DNA of 64,000 bases from Streptomyces sp. CC0208. GTDB taxonomy: Bacteria; Actinomycetota; Actinomycetes; Streptomycetales; Streptomycetaceae. Below the pieces are notes generated by a model. The model saw only the letters and a list, made by a program, of their open reading frames with translations. It searched no databases and was not told where the DNA came from. The translations under genes and the position numbers were made by a program. Shown in pieces: positions 32,758-41,845 of the stretch; within the stretch, counting starts at the first letter, position 1; the number at the start of each line of letters is the position of its first letter. The stretch is from positions 6,510,001-6,574,000 of the forward strand of contig NZ_CP031969.1 in NCBI RefSeq assembly GCF_003443735.1. Direction: 5' to 3'.

Positions 32758-34842
32758 TCACAGGGTCAGCTCCGGGTGCAGCCGGTCCAGCGTCCACACC
32801 TGCCGGCGACGGGCCGAGACGGCGGTCAGCGCGAGGGCGCCCGCGGTGAAGGCGAGGAGCACCACGCACGCGTGCCACACGGGGGCGAGACCGCCGCCCG
32901 TGATGAGCCTTCTGAGGGCCTCGACGACGTAGCTCATCGGCAGGAAGGGGTGGATCGCGTTGAAGAAGCCCGGGCTGGTCTGGACGGGGTAGGTGCCGCC
33001 CGCGGACGTCAGCTGGAGCATCAACAGAGCCAGGACGAGGATCCGGCCCGCCGCGCCGAAGCGTGCGTTGAGCCATTGGACGATCGCCGCGAAGCAGGCG
33101 GTCACCAGGAACAGGAAGCCCACGGTCCCGGCCGCCCGCACCATCTGGAGGCCGATCGCCCAGTGCAGCACCGACATCAGGGCCACGACCTGCAGCACCC
33201 CGATCGCCACCACGGGCAGCCATCCCGCCAGCGCGATCCGCCAGGCAGCGGCACCGGCGGCGAGGGCACGCCGGTTCATCGGGGTGATGAGCATGTACGC
33301 CACCATCGCGCCCACCCACAGGGACAGCGGGATGAAGTACGGGGCGAATCCGGTGCCGTAGTTCGGCGCGTTGTGCAGGTCCTTGGAGACCAGCTGGACC
33401 GGGTCGGCCATCACGTCGGTGCGCCGGTCGCGGTCCTTCTTGTCGTAGTCGGGGATCTGCGAGGCGCCGTCGTGCAGCCCGTCGGAGAGCTTCCCGGAGC
33501 CGTCGGCGAGCTTGTACATGCCGCCGCTCAGGGTGTCGGCCCCGGTCTTGAGCCTGCCGAGGCCCGTGTCCAGGTCCTGTGCGCCGGTCCTCGCGGTGCC
33601 GAGGCCGGAGTGGAGCGTCCTGGCGCCGGCGGCGACCTTGCCGGCGCCCTGGTTCAGCTTGTTGATCTTCGCTACGGCGTCGTCGAGGTCCTCGGAGAGG
33701 TGGGGCGCCCGGTCGGCGAGGGCCCGGGCCTGCTGCTGGAGAGTGGCGAGCTGGCCGTCGAGCTTCTTCAGGTCGCCGTTCTGGTCGGCGACGAGCGCGT
33801 TGACGTCGTCGGCGACCTTCGCCACGTCGGCGGCGGCCTGCCGGGCCTTCTTCAGGTCGGCGCAGGCGGCGTCCGGCAGGACCGGGTCCGTGCAGCGCGC
33901 CTTGTAGACGGCGTCCAGGGTGTCGGCGGCCCGGTGCGCCCCCGCGGCGGCCGCCGGGGCGGTCCGCACCAGGGTGCCGAGGTTGTGGCGGACGGCCCCG
34001 GCCGAGTCGGCGACGAGCCGGGCGGTGTCGCCGATGGTCTTCCCGTTGTCCTTGAGGAAGGGGCCCGCCTTGTCCGCGACGCCGTTGACCTTGTCGGCGA
34101 GGCTCTGGGTGCCGTCGGCGACCTGCCGTGCGCCGTCCGCGAGGTCACCGGAGCCCGTGTCGAGCTTCGCCAGCCCGTCGGAGAGCCTGCCGCTGCCTGC
34201 CTTGGCCTGCTCAAGGCCCGCTGCGAGGTCCTCGGAGCCCTTCTCCGCCTTGCCGATGCCGCCTTCGAGGTCGTCGGCCCCGTTCGCGGCCTTCACGGTG
34301 GCGCCGTGGATGTCCGAGAAGGAGATGAAGATCCGGTCCAGGAAGGACCGCGACGCCTTGGTGGACGCGGCCTGGCGCACCTCGGCGAAGACCGTCCGGG
34401 AGATCTGCCCGACGATGTAGTTGTTGGAGTCGTTCGTACGGACCTGGAGGGTGCCGGTCTCGGGGGAGTCGCCCGCGCTGGAGGCGATCCGCCGGCTGAA
34501 GTCGGACGGCATGGTGAGCGACAGGTAATAGGTGCCCTTCTCGACGCCCTCGCGTGCCTTGGCGGCGTCGACCTCGTGCCACTCGAAGGTGTCGCTCTCG
34601 CGCAGCCCCTTGGTGAGGTCGTCGCCCGCGGTCAGCTTCTTCCCGTCGGCGGTGGCGCCCTTGTCGTCGTTCACGAGGGCGACGGGGATGCGGTCCAGGC
34701 GGCCGTACGGGTCCCAGAAGGACCACAGGTACAGGGCGCCGTACAGCAGCGGCAGCACCAGCAGGGCCACCAGGGCGGCGCGCGGCAGCTTCCCCCTGCC
34801 GAAGCGCCGCAGTTCAAGCGCGGCCAGTCTCGGCGAGCGCAT
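32758..34842 (-). CDS. YhgE/Pip-family membrane protein
   Basis: A 694-residue protein of the YhgE/Pip (phage infection protein) and ABC-2 permease-like family. One transmembrane helix lies near residue 25-45 (ALVALLVLPLLYGALYLWSF), followed by an extracytoplasmic region of about 440 residues. This contains many DGAxxLxxG-type repeats (GSGDLADGARQVADGTQSLA) expected to form long coiled coils. A C-terminal five-helix transmembrane domain follows (FIPLSLWVGAMVAYMLI, IALAGWLPVVAIGVLQVVAL, GFLFLVTACFAAIVQWL and later ones). It overlaps the upstream ATPase gene by 29 bases. A role in export or envelope function is inferred. Confidence 0.88.
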   Translation of the reverse strand: MRSPRLAALELRRFGRGKLPRAALVALLVLPLLYGALYLWSFWDPYGRLDRIPVALVNDDKGATADGKKLTAGDDLTKGLRESDTFEWHEVDAAKAREGVEKGTYYLSLTMPSDFSRRIASSAGDSPETGTLQVRTNDSNNYIVGQISRTVFAEVRQAASTKASRSFLDRIFISFSDIHGATVKAANGADDLEGGIGKAEKGSEDLAAGLEQAKAGSGRLSDGLAKLDTGSGDLADGARQVADGTQSLADKVNGVADKAGPFLKDNGKTIGDTARLVADSAGAVRHNLGTLVRTAPAAAAGAHRAADTLDAVYKARCTDPVLPDAACADLKKARQAAADVAKVADDVNALVADQNGDLKKLDGQLATLQQQARALADRAPHLSEDLDDAVAKINKLNQGAGKVAAGARTLHSGLGTARTGAQDLDTGLGRLKTGADTLSGGMYKLADGSGKLSDGLHDGASQIPDYDKKDRDRRTDVMADPVQLVSKDLHNAPNYGTGFAPYFIPLSLWVGAMVAYMLITPMNRRALAAGAAAWRIALAGWLPVVAIGVLQVVALMSVLHWAIGLQMVRAAGTVGFLFLVTACFAAIVQWLNARFGAAGRILVLALLMLQLTSAGGTYPVQTSPGFFNAIHPFLPMSYVVEALRRLITGGGLAPVWHACVVLLAFTAGALALTAVSARRRQVWTLDRLHPELTL

Positions 34843-35551
34843 CGGTCTCCTCCTCCTTCCGGGACTCCGGCCGCGTGGACACCGTCACGGCGTCCTCCGG
34901 GGCCTCGCTGCACACCGCCACGACCGTGGTCCCGGCCGCGGCGAGGGACCTGAGCTGCGCCCAGGCCTCGACGCGTTCGGCGTCGGACAGCTTCAGGTCC
35001 AGGTCGTCGACGGCGAGCAGCCGCGGACGGCCGATCAGCGCCAGGGCGATCGACAGCCGCAGGGCTTCCAGGCGTTCCAGATCCCGTACGGCGGTCCGCG
35101 TGCCCTTGGGCAGTGCCTCGGGATCGAGCCCGGCGGCCGACAGCGCGGTGTCGATCCGCAGCCTCGCCTCGGCCGCACGCTCCTCGCGCGGCCGCAGCAG
35201 GGCGCGCAACGAGTCGCCGAACCGGCGCTGCAGCAGCGTCCGCTCGCGCAGATGCTCCCCGACGGTCAGGGCCGGTTCGAGGTCGGTGACACCGGCGACG
35301 TTCGCCGGCGCGCTGAACCGGCGCACCGCCGCGAGCTGCTTCGGCAGCCGGGCCCCGCCCACGGTCGCCGTCCCCTCGGTGGCCCTCATCCGCCCGGTGA
35401 GCGCGAGCAGCAGGCTCGTACGACCGGACCCCGAGGGCCCCTCCACGGCGATCAACGCGCCGGGCTCCGCGGCGAGGTCGATCCCGCGGAACGCCCAGCC
35501 GCGGGGTCCCTTCAGACCGAAACCCTCGGCCGTGACAGCGATTCCGTCCAC
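34814..35551 (-). CDS. ABC-type ATP-binding protein with degenerate motifs
   Basis: A 245-residue ABC ATPase homologue, first gene of the operon. The Walker A reads GPSGSGRTS, with Arg replacing the usual Lys. The signature region is TAVRDLERLEALRLSIALAL instead of LSGGQ, and Walker B is RLLAVDDLD with Asp where the catalytic Glu is expected. It probably binds nucleotide weakly or has a structural role with the YhgE/Pip protein. GTG 35551 has AGGGG at good spacing; GTG 35557 is the alternative. Confidence 0.78.
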   Translation of the reverse strand: MDGIAVTAEGFGLKGPRGWAFRGIDLAAEPGALIAVEGPSGSGRTSLLLALTGRMRATEGTATVGGARLPKQLAAVRRFSAPANVAGVTDLEPALTVGEHLRERTLLQRRFGDSLRALLRPREERAAEARLRIDTALSAAGLDPEALPKGTRTAVRDLERLEALRLSIALALIGRPRLLAVDDLDLKLSDAERVEAWAQLRSLAAAGTTVVAVCSEAPEDAVTVSTRPESRKEEETDALAETGRA

Positions 35552-35585
35552 GGCCACCCCCTGATCTTCTTGAATCGCGAACTTT

Positions 35586-35607
35586 TTGAACTGACTGGTC
35601 AGTGCAA
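35586..35607. promoter_or_regulatory. Palindromic operator, probably for the TetR regulator of this operon
   Basis: A core ACTGAC-TG-GTCAGT is perfectly symmetrical (35590-35603), extended by TTG on the left (35586-35588) and CAA on the right (35605-35607). Size and symmetry fit a TetR-family operator. It lies 35 bases before the ABC ATPase start, in an AT-rich promoter region. Confidence 0.65.
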
Positions 35608-35737
35608 AAACTAACCCGAACCTTCGATCGAAGCAAAAGCGCAGGTCAGAACGGATTGTCAGTGGCATACCTCACGATGGGCACATACGGCACTCCGTAG
35701 CGCGAGCTGCCGTCAACCAGACGACAGGAGGTTCGTC

Positions 35738-36307
35738 ATGGCCAGCTACCACGCAGCCGCCGCCCGTCGGCGCCGCGCCACCGGCCCTGCCCCCTCACTG
35801 ACCGGCCCGGCGAGCGACGTGCACCCCGTGCTGCGCCGGGCGACGGCCCCGCCCGCCGCCCTCGACCTGCTCGCCCAGGCCCGCGCCGGGCTCGACGAGG
35901 CCTCGGCACTGGAGACGCCGAACGAGCGCTATGCCACGGCCCACCTGGCCGCCCTGCGCACCGCGGCCGCCGTGCTCGCCGCCCGGGGGCGTCCGGAGCC
36001 GACGTCCCGACGCCGCGCCAAGATCCGGAGCGCCTGGGAAGTGCTCCCCGAGATAGCGCCCGAGCTCACCGAGTGGAGCGCGCTGTTCGCCTCCGGAGCC
36101 CGGCGCCGCGCCCGGGCCGAGGCGGGCATCCAGGGCGCGGCCAGCCGCCGGGACGCGGACGACCTCATACGCGACGTGGCGATGTTCCTGCGCCTCGTCG
36201 AGCGGATGCTGGTGCTCCAGCCGGTCCTGCCGCAGCCACGCCAGGACGCGGAGGGGCCACAGGACAGCGGCCACGGCACCGACCGTGACTATCCGGACGC
36301 CGGGTGA
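35738..36307 (+). CDS. HEPN-like SAV_6107-family protein
   Basis: A 189-residue mostly helical soluble protein. An Ala/Arg-rich N-terminus (about 30 residues) precedes AALDLLAQARAGLDEASAL, TPNERYATAHLAALRTAAAV, SAWEVLPEIAPELTEWSALF and DLIRDVAMFLRLVERML. This is a four-helix pattern typical of actinobacterial HEPN-like proteins of the SAV_6107 family. An ACAGGAGG site precedes ATG 35738. It is divergent from the ABC operon. Its function is unknown; I see no RNase RxxxxH motif. Confidence 0.78.
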   Translation: MASYHAAAARRRRATGPAPSLTGPASDVHPVLRRATAPPAALDLLAQARAGLDEASALETPNERYATAHLAALRTAAAVLAARGRPEPTSRRRAKIRSAWEVLPEIAPELTEWSALFASGARRRARAEAGIQGAASRRDADDLIRDVAMFLRLVERMLVLQPVLPQPRQDAEGPQDSGHGTDRDYPDAG

Positions 36308-36462
36308 CCGGCGTGCCGCGCTACGGGCCACCAGGGTCCGTCGGGGTCCGCCGTACGAGACGAGCAGCCGGGCACGGCACCGGAGTGACCAGGCGGGGTA
36401 CCGGAGGCAATAGGGTGGAAGGCGCCTGAAGCCTTCCCATCCGCGCCGAGGAGTCAACTGTC

Positions 36463-37233
36463 GTGTCGGACCCGCTGCGACCCCGCGCCGCCCTCCGTAC
36501 CGCCGTGGTCTGGGAGGTCCTCCAGGACGCCCTCGACCGCCGGGTCAAGGCCACGGGACGCCAGGCGCTGGACGTCCTCGACACCGGAGGCGGCAGCGGC
36601 AACTTCGCGGTGCCGGTGGCCCGCCTCGGCCACCAGGTCACCGTCGTGGACCCCAGCCCCAACGCACTGTTCGCCCTGGAGCGCCGCGCCGCCGAGGCCG
36701 ATGTCGCCGACCGGGTGCGCGGTGTCCAGGGAGACGCCCACGGCCTCTTCGACGTGGCCGAGCGCGGCGGCTACGACGTGGTGCTGTGCCACGGCGTCCT
36801 GGAGTACGTGGACGACCCGGCCGAGGGCGTGCGCAACGTGGTGGCCGCTCTGCGCCCCGAGGGCGTCCTGAGCCTGCTCGCGGCCGGTCTCGGCGGCGCC
36901 GTGCTCGCGCGGGCCCTGGCCGGCCACTTCAAGGAGGCCCGGCAGGCGCTCGACGACCCGAACGGCCGCTGGGGCGACGGCGACCCCGTGCCGCGCCGGT
37001 TCACCGCCGACCAGCTCACCGCACTCGTCGAGGGCGCGGGCCTGGCCGTGGGCGCCGTGCACGGCGTGCGGGTCTTCGCCGACCTCGTGCCCGGGGTGCT
37101 CGTGGACACCGAGCCCGGAGCCCTGGAAGCTCTGCTGAAGCTGGAGGAGGCGGCGGCCGAGCTGGCCGCATTCCACTCCGTGGCCACGCAGCTCCATGTG
37201 CTCGGTGAGACGCGAGAGGCCACCGAGGCCTGA
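36463..37233 (+). CDS. Class I SAM-dependent methyltransferase
   Basis: A 256-residue Rossmann methyltransferase. SAM motif I is LDVLDTGGGSGNFAVPVA (about 38-55), motif II VTVVDPSPNALFALE, a GDAHGL acidic residue, and the post-motif YDVVLCHGVLEYVDDP. It is related to the CmoM/SmtA-type family by layout. The start is GTG 36463 with a GAGGAG site. The substrate is unknown. DUF3040 follows on the same strand after a 276-bp gap. Confidence 0.85.
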   Translation: MSDPLRPRAALRTAVVWEVLQDALDRRVKATGRQALDVLDTGGGSGNFAVPVARLGHQVTVVDPSPNALFALERRAAEADVADRVRGVQGDAHGLFDVAERGGYDVVLCHGVLEYVDDPAEGVRNVVAALRPEGVLSLLAAGLGGAVLARALAGHFKEARQALDDPNGRWGDGDPVPRRFTADQLTALVEGAGLAVGAVHGVRVFADLVPGVLVDTEPGALEALLKLEEAAAELAAFHSVATQLHVLGETREATEA

Positions 37234-37509
37234 GCTGCCCCTGTGCCGGAGTGCTGATCAGGTACTTGCCGGCGCATGGAGTACGCCACAGGCCCCCCGA
37301 TCGCCCGCTCAGCGCCGTATGATCGAGGGAGACCGCCCGGCATGACGGGACGGCCGCTGGGGAATGACAAGATTCAGCAGCCGGAGCGTTCATGGCGGAA
37401 TCCGGTTGGCCAATTGGCGCAGAGGGGCGGGTTTCACGGGGGCGATTCCCTGCCTATCCTGAAGGGACCCCCCGAGTCGCCCCGGCGACTGCACGATGAG
37501 GAGGACGCC

Positions 37510-37905
37510 GTGCCGCTCTCGGAGCACGAGCAGCGCATGCTCGAGCAGATGGAGCGAGCGCTGTACGCCGAAGATCCCAAGTTCGCGTCGGCGCTCGAGG
37601 GAAGCGGGCTGCGTACGTACACCCGGCGGCGGGTCTACCAGGCGGTCGCCGGCTTCCTCGTGGGTATCGCGCTCCTCATGGCCGGAATGGTCGCCAAGCA
37701 GGTGTGGCTCAGCGTGGTGGGCTTCCTCGTCATGCTGGGGTGCGCGGTGCTCGCCGTGACCGGCTGGCGCAAGGCCCCCAAGCCGGGCGAGCAACCCGCT
37801 GCGGGCGTTCCGCACGGCCGTCGTCAGGGACGCCAGAAGCGCTCGGTGATGGACCGGATCGAGCAGCGCTGGCAGAAGCGCCGCGATGAGCAGGGCGGCC
37901 AGTAG
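37510..37905 (+). CDS. DUF3040 membrane protein
   Basis: A 131-residue actinobacterial protein. The N-terminus MPLSEHEQRMLEQMERALYA followed by DPKFAS is the DUF3040 signature. Two transmembrane segments follow (AVAGFLVGIALLMAGMV and VWLSVVGFLVMLGCAVLAV) and then a basic tail (GRRQGRQKR, QRWQKRRDEQ). The start is GTG 37510 with AGGAGG upstream. It ends just before a strong palindromic terminator. Function unknown; often found near dcw genes. Confidence 0.88.
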   Translation: MPLSEHEQRMLEQMERALYAEDPKFASALEGSGLRTYTRRRVYQAVAGFLVGIALLMAGMVAKQVWLSVVGFLVMLGCAVLAVTGWRKAPKPGEQPAAGVPHGRRQGRQKRSVMDRIEQRWQKRRDEQGGQ

Positions 37906-37936
37906 CCGGCCCGACAAGCAGTTCCCACAGATGTTC

Positions 37937-37974
37937 TGAGGGGGTGAGCACCCGGCCGGGTGCTCACCCCCTCA
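37937..37974. terminator. 38-bp perfect palindrome after DUF3040
   Basis: Bases 37937-37974 are a loopless perfect palindrome with 19-base arms (left arm begins TGAGGGGGTGAGCACCCGG). It lies 32 bases after the DUF3040 stop and is a likely bidirectional terminator between convergent genes. Confidence 0.85.
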
Positions 37975-38009
37975 CCCATGTCCTGCCTCACGCATGTCCT
38001 GCTCGCAGC

Positions 38010-38046
38010 ACGGTGGCCCGGGCCTTCGAGAGGCCCGGGCCACCGT
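38010..38046 (-). terminator. Terminator after the transglutaminase gene
   Basis: Perfect 16-bp arms ACGGTGGCCCGGGCCT (38010-38025) and its complement (38031-38046) around a 5-base loop lie 30 bases beyond the minus-strand transglutaminase stop. With the adjacent 38-bp palindrome they separate two convergent transcripts. Confidence 0.85.
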
Positions 38047-38075
38047 CGTTCTGCCGTCTGCGGGGGCGGCGTTCT

Positions 38076-40484
38076 TCAGCCGCTCTGACCCGACGGTTTG
38101 CGCAGGGTCGGCCGGGCCGCCGCCACGCGTGTCCTGACCCCGGCCCACCACTCCGAGACCGCCCACGTCACCCTCGCGATGGAACGCGGGGCGACCAGTG
38201 CACGCGCCCGTGTCCGCCGGCCGGCCGAGCCGCGCAGCCCGCCGATCACCTGGTGGACGTCCTGCGCGAGTCCGGCCGTCGGCCGGGGCCGCGGGGCGTA
38301 GAGCACCTGCTCCACGGCGTCCGCCACCCGGTGCACCGAGGCCGCGGCCGGCGGGTCGAGATGCCCGAGCCGTACGATCCGCGCGGCCGCCCGGCGGGGC
38401 GTCTGCGAGTCGTCCGGCGGGATCCCGAAGTCCCAGGCCGTGTCGGTCAGCTCCTGCCAGGCCGCCAGGGTGTGCGCGGCGGCTCCCTCGGCACTGCGGC
38501 CGTGCCCGCCCAGACGTACCGCACGGGTGCGCAGCCGCCACAGCATGGGCGCCGAGGGGACCGAGAGCACGAGCAGTCCGACCAGCAGCCAGAACAGCAG
38601 TTTCAGATACCACCACGGGCCCTGTACGGCCCACCACGGGCCGTCACCGCCCTCGGCGGCCGCGGCCGCCGGGGACGCGCTGTCGCACGCCTGAAGCTTC
38701 CGCAGCTGGGGCGAGCAGTTCTCGCTCGCCGAGGCCGAGGCCGACGGCGCCGTGGAGGACCCCGCCGAGGGCCGTGCCACACCGGGGTCCACGTTGCCGG
38801 TGGCGTCCGGAACGGTGTACGAGGGCACCGTGCCCCGGGTCGGGGTGGGCTCGAAGCGGGTCCATCCCACCCCCTCGAAGTACAGCTCGGGCCAGGCGTG
38901 GGCGTCCTTGAGCCCCACCGACACCGAGCCGTCCGCCTGCGGGGTGCCGGGCGCGAAGCCCACCGCGACACGGGCCGGAATGCCCAGCGAGCGGGCCATC
39001 GCCGCCATGGCGAAGGAGAAGTGGACGCAGAAGCCCTGCTTGTCCCGCAGGAAGTTGGCGATCGCGTTGGGCCCGTCGCCGACCTGCACCTGGGTGTCGT
39101 ACTCGAAGCCCCCGGTCACCGCGAAGTAGTCCTGGAGCGCGACCGCCTGCTCGTAGGGGTTCTTGGCGCCCGCGGTGACCTCGCGGGCTGTCCTGGTCAC
39201 CACCGCCGGCAGCGAGTCCGGCAGGTCGGTGTACTCGCGCTCGATGGCCGGGGGCGCGGCCGGTGCCGCGGCGAGCTGCTCGGCCGTCGGCTCCACGTCC
39301 AGGCTCTTCACCTCGTACGTCAGCCCGCGCGTGTTCTGCCCGTGGTCGCCGACGAGCGCCATGCCCTCGGGCTCGTAGCGCCAGTTGCCGCGGACCTGCA
39401 CGCCGCTGGGCGGGTAGGGCATGGGCAGATAGCTCTGCTCGTACCAGTTCGCCGCCGAGATGGTCGTCTTGACCTCCGTGCGATTGACGTCGGAGCCGAG
39501 GCCGATCGGGGTGGGGAAGTCCTTCGGTACGGCGCCGATGGACCGCTTGGACGGTTTCCAGGTCCGGCCGTCGAAGTCGTCCAGGGAGACGATCCGCAGA
39601 TACAGGTCGGAGGTGTCGCTGCTCTGGGTCCGCACGGACAGGACCTGGCGGTCCTCGTCCACGTTCAGGCTGTCGCGCAGCGAGAGCAGCGGGTTCACCG
39701 CGGAGATCGTGCCGCCGCTGCCGTTCCCGGCGCCCACGCCCGCCCCGGTGGCGTCCAGGAGGCCGCCGTTCATCGAGGGCAGGACGGCCGACACCACGAG
39801 GGCGATGCCGAGACTCGCCACACCGATCCGCCGACCGGTACGCACCGGCGCCACCGGCCCGGAGTCGAGACCCGCGGAGCGGGCCGCCCCGCCGAAGACA
39901 CGGCCCCACTGCGAGAGCCGGTCGCGCCCCTCGGCCAGGAGCAGCAGCAGATAGCCGATCGCCGCGATCAGGAACCAGAACCAGTCGCCGTGGCCTTCGG
40001 ACAGCCCCGCGGCGACGGAGTACAGCGCGAGCAGCGGCAGGCCCGCCGGGGCCGCGCTGCGGAAGGTCACCGCGAGGGCGTCCACCACCAGTCCGACGAT
40101 CAGGACACCGCCGAAGACCATCAGCTTGATGCCCTCGGACGCCAGGGGCGCCGGGATCGCGTACCGCGCGATGTCGTCGCTGCCCTGCCGGAGCAGGTCC
40201 CCGAAGTGCCCCAGGGCGCCCGGGCCGGGGATCAGCCCGAGGAAGGCCTGGTCACGGGCGAAGATCAGGGTCAGCATGACCAGCGTGACGAGCGCCTGGG
40301 CCGCCACCGTCAGCGGACGGCCCAGCGGGATCCGCCGGGTCGCCGCGCCCACGACGGTCTGCACCCCGAGCAGGAAGGCGGCCTGCACGATCCAGGTGAC
40401 CGGCTCGACCAGCGGCAGCAGCGCGCAGGCGGCCATCAGCGTGGCCGCCCACGCGCACAGCGCCAGTCGTCCCCGCCCGCTCAT
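38076..40484 (-). CDS. Transglutaminase-like membrane protein (TgpA type)
   Basis: An 802-residue protein. Residues 1-230 carry about six transmembrane helices (LALCAWAATLMAACALLPLV, AFLLGVQTVVGAA, FWFLIAAIGYLLLLLAEG and others). A DUF3488-like extracytoplasmic domain is followed by the transglutaminase core: catalytic Cys in KQGFCVHFSFAMA, His in DAHAWPELYFEG and Glu/Asp in WTRFEPTP. A last transmembrane helix (YLKLLFWLLVGLLVLSV) and a DUF4129-type cytoplasmic tail complete it. The start ATG overlaps the DUF58 stop (TGATG). It forms an operon with MoxR and DUF58. It may cross-link or hydrolyse envelope proteins. Confidence 0.9.
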   Translation of the reverse strand: MSGRGRLALCAWAATLMAACALLPLVEPVTWIVQAAFLLGVQTVVGAATRRIPLGRPLTVAAQALVTLVMLTLIFARDQAFLGLIPGPGALGHFGDLLRQGSDDIARYAIPAPLASEGIKLMVFGGVLIVGLVVDALAVTFRSAAPAGLPLLALYSVAAGLSEGHGDWFWFLIAAIGYLLLLLAEGRDRLSQWGRVFGGAARSAGLDSGPVAPVRTGRRIGVASLGIALVVSAVLPSMNGGLLDATGAGVGAGNGSGGTISAVNPLLSLRDSLNVDEDRQVLSVRTQSSDTSDLYLRIVSLDDFDGRTWKPSKRSIGAVPKDFPTPIGLGSDVNRTEVKTTISAANWYEQSYLPMPYPPSGVQVRGNWRYEPEGMALVGDHGQNTRGLTYEVKSLDVEPTAEQLAAAPAAPPAIEREYTDLPDSLPAVVTRTAREVTAGAKNPYEQAVALQDYFAVTGGFEYDTQVQVGDGPNAIANFLRDKQGFCVHFSFAMAAMARSLGIPARVAVGFAPGTPQADGSVSVGLKDAHAWPELYFEGVGWTRFEPTPTRGTVPSYTVPDATGNVDPGVARPSAGSSTAPSASASASENCSPQLRKLQACDSASPAAAAAEGGDGPWWAVQGPWWYLKLLFWLLVGLLVLSVPSAPMLWRLRTRAVRLGGHGRSAEGAAAHTLAAWQELTDTAWDFGIPPDDSQTPRRAAARIVRLGHLDPPAAASVHRVADAVEQVLYAPRPRPTAGLAQDVHQVIGGLRGSAGRRTRARALVAPRSIARVTWAVSEWWAGVRTRVAAARPTLRKPSGQSG

Positions 40485-41845
40485 CACGACGCCTCCCCGG
40501 CCGCACCGACGCCCGTGCGCTCGCGGTCCGCGAGCCGCCACAACTCCTCGAGGGAGGAGCCCCGCGGCACGCCCAGCGCCGTCCAGCCCGCCTCGCGCAG
40601 CATCCGCAGCCGCTCCTCGCGCTCCTGCAACGGCCCGGGCACGTCGGTCGGTTCCCGCACCCAGCTCTCGCTGTCGAGCACGAACGCGAGCGCGCCCCCG
40701 CTGCGCTGCCGCATCTTGGCGACCACCGCGGCCTGCTCCTCGTCGAGGTCGCCGATGAAGGCCACCAGCAGTCCTTCGTTCCCGCGGCGCAGCACGTCGT
40801 ACGCGCGTGACAGGCCGGAGCCGTCGGAGTGGTCGATCACCGCGAGAGTGTCCATCATCAGCCCGGCCGCGTCCGCGGTCCCCTGGCTCGCGCCCGCGAA
40901 GCCGTCGGCGCCCTCGCCGGGCACGGAGTTGCCGGTGTCGGTCAGCAGCCGTACGGAGAAGCCCCGTTCGAGCATGTGGACCAGGACGGAGGCGGCGCCC
41001 GAGACGGCCCACTCGAAGGCCGCGTCGGGGCCCGCGCCCGCGAAGGCGTGGCCCCGGGTGTCCAGGAGCACCGTGCACCGGGCGCGCTGGGGCTGCTCCT
41101 CGCGCCGCACCATCAGCTCGCCGTAGCGGGCGGTGGAGCGCCAGTGGACCCGGCGCAGGTCGTCGCCGTAGCGGTAACCGCGCGGGATCACGTCGTCCTC
41201 GCCGGCCAGGGCGAGCGAGCGCTGCCGTCCGTCGCCGTACCCCTTGGCCTCGCCGCTCAGCCGCACCGGGGGCAGCGCCTCCACGCGCGGGATCACGGTC
41301 AGGGTGTCGTACGTCGAGAAGGAGCGCGTCAGCTCGCACATGCCGAACGGGTCGGTCAGGCGCAGCTGGAGCGGGCCCAGCGGATAGCGGCCGCGCAGGT
41401 CGGAGCGGACCCGGTAGGAGACCTCGCGGCGGCCGCCCGGCTCGACGCGGTCGAGCACGAAGCGGGGGCGCGGGCCGAGGACGTAAGGGACCCGGTCCTG
41501 GAGCATCAGCAGGCCGGTGGGCAGCCGGGAGACGTTGTCCATCCGCAGATGGACGCGGGCCTCGCTGCCGGCGGGCACGCGCGCGGGGGAGAGCCTGCGG
41601 CTGCCCGCGACCCGGTAGCGGGTGCGGTAGAGCACGGTGGCGCAGACCAGAGGCAGGACGGCCAGCAGGAGTCCGACCCGCAGCAGGTCGGACTGACCGA
41701 GGACGTAGGCGCAGACGGCCGCGGCGATGCCGGCGGCGAAGAAGGAGCGGCCCCGGGTGGTCAGTCCGGCCAGTGCCGTGCGGACCCCGCCCTTGTCGCC
41801 CCGGTCGGCCTCGGGGCCGCCGGCCGAGGGCACCCCGGTGGACAT
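40484..41845 (-). CDS. DUF58 domain protein
   Basis: A 453-residue membrane-anchored protein. Two N-terminal transmembrane segments (SFFAAGIAAAVCAYVLG, LRVGLLLAVLPLVCATVLY) are followed by a beta-rich region with LRGRYPLGPLQLRLTDPFG. The DUF58 core RYGDDLRRVHWRSTARYGELMVRR then leads to a von Willebrand-A-like C-terminal part (CTVLLDTRGHAF, VAFIGDLDEE). It shares TGATG overlaps with both neighbours. MoxR-DUF58-transglutaminase units are thought to act as chaperone/metal-loading systems, but the client here is unknown. Confidence 0.88.
   Translation of the reverse strand: MSTGVPSAGGPEADRGDKGGVRTALAGLTTRGRSFFAAGIAAAVCAYVLGQSDLLRVGLLLAVLPLVCATVLYRTRYRVAGSRRLSPARVPAGSEARVHLRMDNVSRLPTGLLMLQDRVPYVLGPRPRFVLDRVEPGGRREVSYRVRSDLRGRYPLGPLQLRLTDPFGMCELTRSFSTYDTLTVIPRVEALPPVRLSGEAKGYGDGRQRSLALAGEDDVIPRGYRYGDDLRRVHWRSTARYGELMVRREEQPQRARCTVLLDTRGHAFAGAGPDAAFEWAVSGAASVLVHMLERGFSVRLLTDTGNSVPGEGADGFAGASQGTADAAGLMMDTLAVIDHSDGSGLSRAYDVLRRGNEGLLVAFIGDLDEEQAAVVAKMRQRSGGALAFVLDSESWVREPTDVPGPLQEREERLRMLREAGWTALGVPRGSSLEELWRLADRERTGVGAAGEAS

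Noticed and set aside
32728..34953. A 741-codon plus-strand open frame opposite the YhgE/Pip gene
   Set aside because: Low-complexity Gly/Val/Asp-rich translation without any family motif, mirrored by a real membrane protein on the other strand.
37944..41126. A 1060-codon plus-strand open frame opposite the transglutaminase and DUF58 genes
   Set aside because: Arg/Pro/His-rich shadow crossing two terminators; the minus strand has a complete transglutaminase triad and DUF58 core.
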